Below, piece by piece: positions 1-11,900 of a DNA stretch of 64,000 bases; position 1 is the stretch's first letter; each line of letters begins with the position of its first letter. Both the position numbers and the translations under genes were made by a program. The notes below the pieces were generated by a model that was not told where the DNA came from, did no database searches, and saw only the letters and a program-made list of their open reading frames with translations. Source of the stretch: Acanthaster planci (Eukaryota > Echinodermata > Asteroidea > Valvatida > Acanthasteridae); assembly GCF_001949145.1 (NCBI RefSeq), contig NW_019091756.1, forward strand, positions 3,899-67,898, given 5' to 3'.

Positions 1-720
1 TGGAGGCTCTCTCATCAATATCATGGTGAAGTTTGCCCTCTTTGGTGAGAGCTGAGAGCTACATGTATGCTGACTGGAGTTCCTATCTGCCCTGCGTGGG
101 GTTAAGAGAGGGCCCAAATTCCCCAACAGTGGGAGCACCTTTGGTGGGAATGGTACATGTACATGTACTTCACTGGTTTACAAATGATTATGCATGTACT
201 GTATAACGGTTGACTCTCTACAAACAAGACTGTGCTTGATTGGACTCTCCTCACCAACATCGGTTTTTCCAGCTGATGCGGGGGTGCTTCTGCTCAAGGT
301 GGATAATCCTAGCAGGCCCTCCCAAGCGAGATATGTTGAGGGGTAGAGATTAGTACAAAGGTACATCATGATGTAGCGTAGTCCACAACTGGTCAGCTTG
401 GCACTGGGCTGGCAGCATAGAACCTTCTGCTTTGGACAACTGGTCTAGAAATGAAGACAAACACACTACAGTCTACAGGCCAGATCCAAAATGGGAGAGT
501 TCCCTATACGCACAACACTAATTTTCCCTTAATATGCTACAACAATCATTTGAAAGTGATGACATGTCGCAAAAAGTGAACGTTAGCCGAGAAACCTTCG
601 AAGTACCCCACATACCCTACAGGTCAGAATTTTAGCCGACATGTAAACCACGCTTAGCGTGTCAGTGTATATCCAGTCAAACAGACACGAAGGAGATAAT
701 CGCAAACACGAAACACGCTC
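1..720. other. Left-edge sequence with no recognised gene
   Basis: I see no exon with plausible splice sites and no recognisable protein here. Short ORFs on the minus strand (178-369, 583-854) have no family resemblance. The tail of this stretch runs into the first copy of repeat family A at about 721. Confidence 0.5.
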
Positions 721-1057
721 ACCCCTGCATAACAGAGAACGCCGACACCGCAATCCGATCTGCTGAGCATAAACATGCACACGCTACACGCAAACCACAG
801 AACAGCCAGACCTTTGTTGACCAGAGCAATCATTTTCCTTTCGTAGTTTCCCAAAACAAAAAGTATTCAGTCTGACTGCAGCTCAAGTTATCTTCAAGTC
901 CTGGGAAATGTGGTCAGTAGTTTACCTTGTATGTAGCAGGCATCACAATATCATTTTCAAAGATAAAGCATTTTGTTTGGCCATACAGGATCAATGAGAG
1001 TGCCATGCAGACAACATTTCTCATTTGTTGGTAGTGTATTTACGACGTAAAGGCTGA

Positions 1058-1576
1058 ATTCAGGCAGCTTGTTCCCGTATGTTCACCAACAGCTCGATTT
1101 GTTGTTTGTGGGTCAGCCGCTTGAACAAACAACCAGTTATCGCTGGTAGTTGGTGACAAGCAACATGCAACATGGCGGCGTCCATGTAGGCTACGTTATT
1201 CGTGAGTTAATGTTTGGATGGGCTGAATTCTCTTCTATATAAACAGGAACATTCATTTCTGTGTTACGGAAAATAATTAACCCTAACAGTCCTGAATCCT
1301 CCAATTTTAATATGATTTTGCACACTCCCTAGGGAGTTTGGGTTAATGTTAATTTTGCAAAACCTCCCATTGTCTATGGCTTTGGAAGCCATCTCTCTAC
1401 TTTTTGCAGCTGTTCAAAAATCAAAATCTCACGAGTTTTTCCGTGTGTTCCTGTAAAACCCGACAAGGAGGTGGTGCGTGATCCTGTTCCGAAAACAGTG
1501 TTCTTTGGTCATGTTCCCGCCGTTTGAGCGCGAGAACAAGAAACCCATGTCAAGAACAGGCCACCCGAATTCGACC
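1058..1576. mobile_element. Foldback/MITE-like element F, copy 1
   Basis: The ends are an inverted pair: caggcagcttgttcc on the left and aacaggccacccgaattc on the right. The same unit occurs at 3385-3809 and, reversed, at 37328-37785, where it stands outside repeat A. It is therefore a mobile unit nested in A. No transposase is visible, so it would be non-autonomous. Confidence 0.6.
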
Positions 1577-2146
1577 TATATTTATGCAAGTTCAGAGGTC
1601 GTTTTTTTAAATTTACTGGAATTCAATACATATTGACCTAATTTTCACTAAATTAAGAAATACTCCATTGTGAAATCAGCTTGTTGTAATGGTTCTGGCT
1701 GAGGAATGGATTTCTTTCGTGGTTACTGTTTACTTGTGAAAAATTTTCTCGCGCAATCAGGAATTGCTTACAACCAATCTAGCATTTAGAACCAGCAGGA
1801 AAAGTATTGCCGTCACTCCAGTCGATCCTGTGGGTTTAATTTCAAAGCTTACATTTGGGAAAAATTTCTGTAGAATCTAAACACACACGGTGGACTATTG
1901 GCCAGTTTCAATGAAATTTGACATTTTCCAGATGTAATCCGACTGAACAACTTTTGCGATCCAAAACTAACAGAAAATGGCTGTATCATACATATTTTGA
2001 TACTTTATGATTGCCAGCCAGGCACTACATGTACATGTACGTAATATCACTTATTCAGTGTGCTGCCATGCAGTGTACTGGACATGTACAAACACAGACG
2101 AAGCTGGAGCGACGGTTCTGCGTGTGCAGTGGTTCACTACACCTTG

Positions 2147-2580
2147 TCAGTCACCTTTGAGGTCTGCGGTCACAAGCCCTTCCAAGATAATGAGGTCCGG
2201 GGTCAGGTTTATTGTGCATCGGACAAGCAATGTACATGTATCGTAAAAACCAAAGCGTATTTTAAACAACGTGTCAGGTTCATTGATCATGTCAGCATTT
2301 CGGCTTAAATTCTGACCTGTACTGTAGAAAACATTCAGGTTTTCTTCAGATACGGTGTACATGTAGGCCATGTGCACAGGGATATCAAGTGTTGTCAGTT
2401 TATGGAACTCTTTCCTCAAAATGTTCAAATGTTGTACAGCTACACGTACATGTACCTTCTGAACTGTGAGGTTGGTTTGGGTCATCCGTCAAGCTCTGCA
2501 GTTCGTGGGAACACAGTGGATGACAAACTTCAGACTTGCTTTACCAGTTCTTGGGATACAAAACCTGGACCGTAATGCAG
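2147..2580 (-). pseudogene. Conserved ORF inside repeat A, copy A1 (interrupted)
   Basis: In the minus frame this reads SRFCIPRTGKASLKFVIH, then CVPTNCRA, then a TGA stop, then RMTQTNLTVQKVHV and on to YTVSEENLNVFYSTGQNLS. Copy A2 (4777-4382) has Trp (TGG) where this copy has TGA. The protein family is not recognised. It is probably the decayed coding part of a mobile element, since it exists only inside the repeat. Confidence 0.45.
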
Positions 2581-3008
2581 CGATTGGAAAGACAGCTAAA
2601 CTACCAGTGCAATACCAATAGTAATTGTGCCTTTCTTGCCTGATCAAGCAGTGATTGCTGGGCTGTATACATGTACGGTAAGCGTTCCATACACATGTGC
2701 ATCATACATGTATATGGACGCCAGTAATTATTTTCTAGAGTGACCTATAGCCGTCAGAAACAAAAACATGTCAAGAAAAGTCTTTTTTTAGGGGGGGAAC
2801 CAACTCGTTCATATAGAAAACACACGTGACGTACATGTAGCTTACACATGGCTTAGATTCAGACATGTCAGACCATTCCAATCCAATAGGCTATAATGTA
2901 GTGAACTACATGACTCAATGACTTTACGCGTACATTCTCAAAAATTACATAATCTAAAAATGCACTCTTCCCTTTTATTCTAATTCAAATAAACATTACA
3001 ATCCCTTT

Positions 3009-3009
3009 N
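3009..3009. other. Single N at the A1/A2 repeat junction
   Basis: One ambiguous base sits exactly where copy A1 ends and copy A2 begins. This looks like an assembly join, so the tandem arrangement may be partly artificial (collapsed or allelic copies). Confidence 0.8.
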
Positions 3010-3384
3010 CCCCTGCATAACAGAGAACGCCAACACCGCAATCTGATCTGCTGAGAATAAACATGCACACGCTACATGCACACCCCACAACAGCCAAGCC
3101 TTTGTTTACTGGAGCCATGGAGGTAGAGCAGTCATTTTCCTTCCGTAGTTTCCCAAAACGAAAAGTATTCAGTGTGACTGCAGCTCACGTTATCTTCAAG
3201 TCTAGGAAAATGTGGTCAGTAGTTTACCTTGTATCATGGAGGTAGATTCTACCTCCATGCTTGTATGTACATGTAGCAGGCATCACAATATCATTTTCAA
3301 AGATAAAGCGTTTTGCTTGGCCATACAGGATCAGTGAGAGTGCCCTGCAGACAACACTTCTCATTTGTTGGTACTGTATTTACA

Positions 3385-3809
3385 ACATTCGGGCGGCTTG
3401 TTCCTGTATGTTCACGAACAGCTCAATTTGTTGTTCATGGGTCAGCCGCTTGAACAAACAACCGGTAATCACTGGTAGTTAGTGACAAGCAACATGCAAC
3501 ATGGCGGCGTCCATGCAGGCTACGATATTCGAGAGTTAATGTTTGGATGGGCTGAATTCTTTTCTATATAAACAGGAACATTCATTTTGCAAAACTTCCC
3601 ATTGTCTAGGCTTTGAAAGCCATCTCTCTACTTTTCCCAGCTGTTCAAAAATCAAAATCTCACGGGTTTTTCCGTGTGTTCCTGTAAAACCCTGACGAGG
3701 AGGTGGCGTGTGATCCTGTTACGAAAGCAGTGTTCTTTGGTCATGTTCCCGCCGTTTGAGCGCGAGAACACGAAAACCATGTCAAGAACAGGCCGCCCGA
3801 ACTCGACCA
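3385..3809. mobile_element. Foldback/MITE-like element F, copy 2
   Basis: The left end reads ttcgggcggcttgttcc and the right end aacaggccgcccgaactc, an imperfect terminal inverted repeat. The interior matches copies at 1058-1576 and 37328-37785. Confidence 0.6.
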
Positions 3810-4381
3810 ATATTTGTGCAAGTTCAGAGGATTTTTTTTTAATTTACTGGAATTCAATACATATTGACCTAATTTTCACTAAATCAAGAAATACCCCATT
3901 GTGAAATCAGCTTGTTACAATGGTTCTGGCTGAGGAATGGATTTCTTTCGTGGTTACTGTTTATTTGTGAAAAAGTTTCTTGCGTAATCAGAAATTGCTC
4001 ACAACCAATCTAGCATTTAGAACCAGCAGGAAAAGTATTGCCGTCACTCCAGTCGATCCTGTGGGTTTAATTTTAAAGCTTACATTTGGGAAAAATTTCT
4101 GTAGTATCTGAACACACACAGTGCACTATTGGCACTATTACGCTGCAATACAGTGTACTGAACATGTACAAACATTGACGGAGCTGGAGCGACGGTTCTG
4201 CGTGTGCAGTGGTTCACTACACCTTGTTGGTCACCTTTGCTGTTTGCGGTCACAAGCCCTGCCGAGAGAATGAGGTCCGGGGTCACGTTTATCGTGCATT
4301 GGACAAGCAATGTACATGCATGGTAAAAACCGCAAAGCGTGTATTGAACAGCGTGTCAGGTTCATTGATCATGTTAGCATT

Positions 4382-4777
4382 TCAGCTTAAATTCTGACCT
4401 GTACTGTAGAAAACACTCAGGTTTTCTTCAGATACGGTGTACATGTAGGTCATGTGCACAGGGCTTTCAAGTGTTGTCCGTTTACGGAACTCTTTCCTCA
4501 AAATGTCCAAATGCTGTACAGGTACATGTACCTTCTGAACTGCGAGGTTGGTTTTGGCCATCCGCCAAGCTCTGCAGTCCGTGGGAACACAGTGGATGAC
4601 GAACTTCAGACTTGCTTCATCAGTTCTTGGGATACAAAACCTGCACCGTAATGCAGTGATTGGAAAGACAGCTAAACTACCAGTGCAATAGTACATCATG
4701 TGCCTTTCTTGCCTGATCAAGCAGTGATTGCTGGGCTCAATACGGGAAGCGTTCCATATACTGTACATGTGCATCAT
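4382..4777 (-). other. Conserved ORF inside repeat A, copy A2 (open, 131 codons)
   Basis: This is an uninterrupted minus-strand frame containing LRCRFCIPRTDEASLKFVI, then HCVPTDCRAWRM and YTVSEENLSVFYSTGQNLS. Copies A1 and A4 preserve the same frame over much of its length with several amino-acid changes, A1 with one stop and A4 with a later frameshift. I do not recognise the family. It has several Cys residues. It may be a fragment of an element-encoded protein or of a host gene captured by the repeat. Confidence 0.4.
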
Positions 4778-5430
4778 ATATGGACGCCAGTAATTATTTT
4801 CTAGAGTGACCTATAGCCGTCAGAAACAAAAACATGTCAAGAAAAGTCTTTTTTTTTGGGGGGGGGGGAAAAACCAACTCGTTCATATAGAAAACACACG
4901 TGACGTACATGTAGCTTACACATGGCTTAGATTCAGACATGTCAGACCATTCCAATCCAATACTAGGCTATAATGTAGTGAACTACATGACCCAATGACT
5001 TTACGCGTACATTCTCAAAAATTACATAATCTAAAAATGCACTCTTCCCTTTTATTCTAATTCAAATAAACATTATAATCCCTTTTGCTGAATACTGTAC
5101 CAAAAGCTTAATTTCGTGGCCTGACAACACGCTTGGCATGCTCCCTGCTCAGCTGGTTTACACATGCGCTGTGCTCGACAGTCTGTAATTAAAGCGCCCC
5201 CATCGTTAAGCTACAACATAAATAGCGTCCTCAAGGAAAGGTCCTTCAACTCTAAAAAAGAGGGGGACGGAAACCCCCCCCCCCGACATTTTTGCCGATA
5301 ACGCCGCAGTACGTTTTTCCCAGGAGTTGAGTCTTTTGGGGTTTTTAATAACTCTTTGCAGTCATTTCACTCTGTTTTTGCAAAAAATCGAATACTGTTC
5401 TCTCACAGCGCGCCATTTTCCCGAGTTGGA

Positions 5431-5968
5431 TGATGAATTTCAAAATGATCGTGTTTGTATCATAGTCAAAAGCAAATTCGTCAGCTAGATGTGCGCGTCC
5501 ATTTGACGAATTGAAACACCCCATTGGTCTTTCAGAGGAATGTAACGCGCGTGTACCTGTCTACAAGCGTTGCTCCGCCGCAGTGACGACTTTCCATTCT
5601 GGTTGTTGACGTACATTATACGGCAATAAGAATGTTAAGTTCATTAACTTATGTGGAACAGTGCTCCCTTTCGTGAAGGACGTGCTGGGCTTACAAGACG
5701 CGCGTATCCTGCGTATGTCCTCATACCCACAATCATTGGACATATTACAATGAAAATACCCATTTGTTTTCCCATGGAAACATCAAATGCACAAATTGCT
5801 TTGACAACAATGAAGACAAGTTACCATGGAGACTGCGGATGACGGTCGCCCGGTGGTATGATTTGCTGGGGCTCTGGTAGTGTCGCGCCCACAGGTGTGA
5901 TAGGTTTGTCGGCGTGGACAGCACGGAGCATTCGCTGCAGCGACCCAACAACGACAGTGCGATCCACG
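5431..5968. other. Presumed upstream region of the fibrinogen-like gene
   Basis: No coding exon is supported here. The 5518-5569 block (attggtctttcag ... aacgcgcgtgtacc ... acaagcg) resembles 13528-13581, so at least part is repeat-derived. The interval leads into the start codon at 5969 and should contain the promoter and 5' UTR. I could not identify a TATA box or initiator with confidence. Confidence 0.4.
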
Positions 5969-8900
5969 ATGCCCGAATGGCTGCAATTGGTGGTCATCTT
6001 AGCGCTAGCTTATCAAATCAAAGGTAAGATCTGACGTCTCTGATATCCCTTCATTCTGCAAAGTACGCTGGACAAAACCGATTTAATTAAACCATTTGTT
6101 TCACATGTGTAAATTGATATGATGAAGGACCCATTATTGATTCAAAATAAAGTGTCTCTATATGTTGTTTCTTATCTTAATCATTTATTGCTGTGTACAG
6201 AATATATTTATCTGACAACCTCGGTAGCCTGGGCGGTACCAAATTCCTTCATGCATAGCACCAGCACTGGACTTTAACCACAAAAGAGCAGGGGAAGAAA
6301 ACCCTTTCCCCCTCAACACTTTCTGCTTTCTGCTTAGTCTTTTGGACTTTCGCAGTGACTCTTGACGGTCACCACTCTTGTGAAATTCGAGCCATCCATA
6401 TACGCCTAGCATGCATACAAGCCAGCTAGCACGAAAGTGGCCGTTAACCTCAAATGACCAGTACACCATATCAAATGTGTTAAATTGCGTTGACAATTAA
6501 CAGCTGCACCATTAAAGAGTTTCTTACATACGTGTTCAGTTTAAAAAATTGGGGTATGTGACAGCCAAGTTCTTAGGGTGCAAAATTTGTCTTAAATAAG
6601 CCGGCTCTTTTAGGGTAAATATTTCTCTATATCGGAAAGAGTGAAATTAGGGTCAAGACGTTTTAGAGTGAAAATCACTCTGAATTAAGACTGAAAAAAG
6701 GCTTAAAATAGTCTTTCCAAGGGAAGCTTGTGTGAAATTTCAATCTCTTGGAGTGAAGAAAATGAGGCTGTTTCTTGGAATCAACCTCAATATCAGATGC
6801 AAATAAAAAAAAGAAAAAATGGAAAATATCAAGAACCGATGTACCAAGAGAAAACCAAAGATTCATCTTTAATGTGTGGCCTTCCTACAAAGGAAAGATC
6901 CGCAAAGAAATAAAAGCTTTTCTCCTGTCTTCGGTTATCGATCCTTTGTTAAATTTTGATGAAACCCCAGTTTTTGGTCAATGTGTAAATCACCCAAGTC
7001 CAGGCCCACCTTTATAGTCTATAGCATAGTGTAATTGATCACTAACATACATCCAACGCACTAAATACAATGTGGTTTAAAGCGAGGAGAAGAAAATTGC
7101 CTTATCCGATTTTGTTTATACCAATTTTGCCGAAATCACTGTTGCCGTGAACACACACAAAAACTCTGCTTTTTAAAAGCAATTGGGAAATATAGTTTAA
7201 CTGTGGGAAAAAGGGACTGAAATGTGCTGTGACCCAATAATTGGTACCAAATTAAGAACATTAAAGAGCAATAACATGCCATCAAATAAAACTTGGTTAG
7301 ACTCCAGTATGACTTGTAAAGTTTTATACGAGTAAGCACAAAAACGGCGTAGCTTTCATATACGTGTACATGTAAATATGATAGAAATAGGTTGGTCTTA
7401 GATATCCAAAATTTAAGTGAAACAAAATTCTTTATTATATCATTTTGTAATGTAGTTTTTAGTGTTTTATTTGGTTTATAAGAGAAATATAATTTTCTTT
7501 TTAAATTCTGGAAAAGCAACTGCATCTCTACATTTTTTATAATCAGGTTCCAAAATCTTCTGTTTTTCTGTTAAAATGTTTTTAAACGTCTGTCGGAGAA
7601 GATTTAACTCCGCCCAAGTCAGGTGAAATTATGGAAGAAACTAGAAGAACAATTGCTGACTCCTCAATTTCTTTAAACTAAATTGATTGATGCACTTCTC
7701 CAATAATGATTTTAAATTTTTTAAATGTCTTTTCAAGGCAACAATGCGGATTTTCGGACAAAAATTAATCAGCATTTCAGGGTCCTTGTCGATTTTCATT
7801 AGACAAGTCAAGTACACGAAATGTTATTCTTTGTGAACAGCAATGCATTGCGTCATCGGTCAGGAGCCGGACCCGGCATCTCACGGCAGATACCGTTGGG
7901 TAATCCCAGTCCTGGACCCCTGCAGGTGCACGGAGGTCCAGATTGGAGGCATGAATACCCTAGCTCCCCATAGGCCGTTTGAGGTTGTCTACTTTGACAC
8001 TTTTCTACAGAGCAGTAATCCAGTAGAGATTCGAAAATGGTTCAACTGTACAGGTACGTGTGTCGTGTCATATGGAAAACGTGAATCTTATAGCACCCGC
8101 TTATCAATTTCAAAGATATCAACACAAAAGAGACGCAAACATCAGCGATGAATCTTTTGCATTTCTTGCAATTGTATTGAAAAGGGGGTGGAGATCATAC
8201 TCCCCGCTCTCTGCCATTTCCTTTCGGGGGGGGCACGTCTAGTGATTGGATGAACCTCTGAAAGTCATAACCAATGTAGGCCCAAGACCAAGGGATCTTA
8301 TCTTGCGTGCACGTATAAGAGCAAAAAGGAGATATGTTACTTCACCAACGGCAAGAATCACATGGGGTAGCTCTATGTAAAAAAAATTCCTTGAAACCTT
8401 CAGGAACGAAAACCGGGCCCTGAGTGTGATATCTTTTGAAAATCACACCATTCTGCGCATTTCCTGTCTAATTACCTGTACATAAAATAATTTAGTAAAC
8501 ATGATGCTTCGATGTTAAAACCACTGTAGACAGTTGGCTACACCGTGTTCGTATTACTATAGGTTCAGCATTACTTACTGAGTACAACATTACTTACTGA
8601 GTACAGCATTACTTACTGAGTACAGTGTTACTGAGTGGAGCATTACTGAGTACAGCATTACTTACTGAGTACAGTGCTACTGAGTAGAGCATTACTGAGT
8701 ACAGCATTACTTTTTAAGTACAGCATTACTTAATGTAATCAAGCCAGTGTACCACCTGACTTACATTGCCATCGTCGATTATGTAAAACCAATTGTGCAG
8801 CGCTTTTTTCTGTAATGAGATGAAGCTGAAGACGTTGGATATAGCCTCTTCAGAGATGTTCATTACCACAGTCTCCGTTGATTTGATAATGCCAAAGACA

Positions 8901-11900
8901 GACCTGTTTTCGCAGTTTTTAAAATGGTAGGCAACGACAAAGAAGGGAAGAACAAAGCATTGAACTAAAATTTAGAATGATTGACTCATTTGGTTGTCAT
9001 GGGTATCACGACACGAATTATTTTGTAATATTTTTTTAATTTTATTTTTTATTTTTTTTAAATATTGTTCTTTACCTTGATGTGTAATAATTTATTCCTT
9101 CGCATGTGAAACACTGGTTAGGAAAATGTCGCCCAATGAAGATTCGATGACACCGCTATCTGCAATGAGACAAAAGCTGTATACGTCGTTTGAAATGTCA
9201 GCTTACTTCCAGCAATAACCACACACTCAGTTCATTCAGTCAGTACATGTACAAAATTGAAACTTTGTATTCAAGCCATTTCGCATCCGACATATAGCTT
9301 TATTCGACAGAAAAGCAACCTTGGATAAATAAGAAATGTCATTAATATATTAATTCACACCACAATGTACTTTCATTAAATAACTGTCATCGAATGTAAT
9401 TATCAACTAATTGCCACTTCTGAGTTCTGTGAATACTATATTGTCACTTGTTAGAGGAGGTGCTAGGGAACCACTCTAACTTTTAATACATAATAGATCT
9501 CTAACAGACATATAAAACAAACAAAACGAATGAACAAATGAGAAATCAAAATTAAACAACATTAACTTAAGTTAGTAATATTACAGTACGGAATATCTGA
9601 AATGTACTGGACCTTAAAGGGAAATACACTGTTGAATTATTAAAGTTGAATTGGAATTTATTTTGTTTTGGGGTGACGAAATGGAAGTAATGTTTCAGGG
9701 GATATAAGTGATGTACATAATCGCGTCAAGTGGGAACACCTGTTGGTGTCTATTACTCAGTTCGTTGTACACCGTAATCATCCCGTGCCGTGCACGGCAA
9801 GGTTGTATTTCATCCCTGTTGTCCCATGGGACAAGGAGTTTGGTTCTTAGAGGAGGCCGCCGTTTTTAATACAACCAATCAATTTGAGTAATTTAGTCCT
9901 TTTGTTTACCCAAGTGCTAATCCCTAGGGAGCATTTTAGGTATCATTTATTTAATGCCATCAGTGAAATCCCCCCTCCGTATACACTCGAATTGTTGCCT
10001 CTGCACAGTGCTTCTGCAGTATCCTGAAAACTCTTCCAGATACGTGGGCTTTATTGCACTCTTAATTAAATCGAAGAAAAGTCAATTATCTGGAACTGAT
10101 TCTGCCTGACATTAAATTCCGGAAAATGGCTCAAAACTTTTAATTAGTTACACAGCTACTCCACGTTCACTAAAGTTTTCCTTTGGACGAACTCCTCAGA
10201 CCGTAAATGATTGAATAACGTCTCAATTCTTACCTCTAACGAGCAATTTAAGTAACTGCTCTCTTTGTCCTCGAATATGGCATCCATTGTACATGTACAT
10301 GAATAGGGTTTTTCAGTTTCGACACGGGTGCGGTTGGTTTGTGCTTGTGCCCTTCACGGAGGGATGGGTGTACAGATGTGCGTTGGTGTCCTTGAGTGCA
10401 GATGAAACCAAAGGCAAGTTTCTATATCGTTGCAACTCGCAGAGCCAGTGCAGAAGAACTCGTGAATGGCGCACACATAGCGGAGGGAACTAATTTAGCT
10501 CCCTTGAGCAGACCCCCTCATCGGTTGAAAGGAACGGTATTGGTGGGGAATGTTCGTTTTGCAGGTAGCAATACCCATGAATTTAATAGTTGAATACACC
10601 CGGCTCCACCATTTTCTTCTAACAAAGTTAACAAATTTCCTTTAACTCCATCAAAAATATGCTTTTATTTTCTTTGGAGTTCAAAAAAGATTTTGTTTGA
10701 GTTGAGACCTTCTTTCATTTACAAGGTATTGAAAAGTTTGTGGACCAGTGAACTACATTTCTCACCAAAGCAGCTCCACTAAATACCTCCTAGGTGGTGA
10801 TGATCTGAGCTCACGACGCATCGCTGTTAACAAATGAAGCTTTTGAAATAACCTGCCACTCAGTGCAGCGTGCCGATAACATATTAAAACAGTTCCCTGA
10901 TTCACATAATCGCTTCACCTTGCGAGACATGAGCACACAACCAGGGCTAAAGTGACGTAAAGGGTTAGTTTTAATGATGTCCATGATTTGAATACTGTAG
11001 GGTGCTTCTTGGTTGTTTTTCTTGTTTATTTTCATTCCCGTTGATAATTATTATTTTAAACAGATTTTCAATCCGTCTTCTTCAAGGAAAAAAACGTTAG
11101 AAATTCCTTTTGCCCAGTTAGTATTAAAAAGAGGCATTTTCTCCCAATGTTTAGAAACATGCAGAATAATTAATATTTACTTTTTTCACGAGATTTTTTT
11201 TTCAAATTATAATTTAGGTTTTTACTGACGGCCAGTCATAGTTTTACTATCCACTGCTGTAGGGTTAGCAAAAACAGGTCACAACATTCCGCGTATACTA
11301 CCCTGATTGATACCTGATACTGTACTAGTCTGATTGGTTCATGCAATAGACTCGACAGCATAATATGCCTTATTTCAAAACTGATATTGACCCATGCTTG
11401 CATGCGTTGACTGTAATAAAACAGTTCGGTATAAAAAAAACCCAAAGGGCCTTCGGGAACAAAGCACACGCGTGAGTCAGCGCGTGGCTCCGCCGATTGG
11501 ATTAGACTGTTCCCGAATAGCCGGACTGGGCATGCGCTGTTGGAACACCGAAATGGCTCATTTTCTGTTCGTTACAGAGGCACAGTGAACACTGCGGTTT
11601 GGATCACTACGCAATGGGGTGAAGAGTAAAAGGCTGGTTCATACTTCACTTGAAAGCGAACATAAACACGAATTTGTGAGGGCAGATCAATCAGATATTC
11701 GCGCTGCGGAATTCGCAAAAGTTAAAACATGTTTCAAATCGAGCGAAATTTCCCTGCAGATCTTTTGTGACGTCAAATTCACATTTCACATTCGCCTGCA
11801 GTAGCCTATGAACCGACCTTTAAAGCCAATCTTCAATGTGGCAGTAGACACTTTGCATATTCTTCGATTGAATACTGCTCTGCATGGTTCAGTTGCAGTG

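Larger units (their letters stand above)
721..3008 (+). repeat. Repeat family A, copy A1 (tandem, left)
   Basis: This stretch is repeated almost in full at 3010-5430. Both copies open with ccctgcataacagagaacgcc and share long near-identical blocks down to the 3' block ending in attacaatcccttt. Relative to A2, this copy has about 100 extra bases near 1258-1358 and about 130 extra near 1895-2050. A foldback element (1058-1576) and a conserved minus-strand ORF (about 2580-2147) lie inside. I could not assign it to a named transposon class. Confidence 0.85.
3010..5430 (+). repeat. Repeat family A, copy A2 (tandem, right)
   Basis: This is the second direct copy of family A. It extends past the end of A1. 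The additional 3' part (about 5090-5430), including the run of C near 5273 and the block ending near ttcccgagttggatgatga, is found inverted at 62597-62940. A2 is therefore the most complete copy in the window. Confidence 0.85.
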
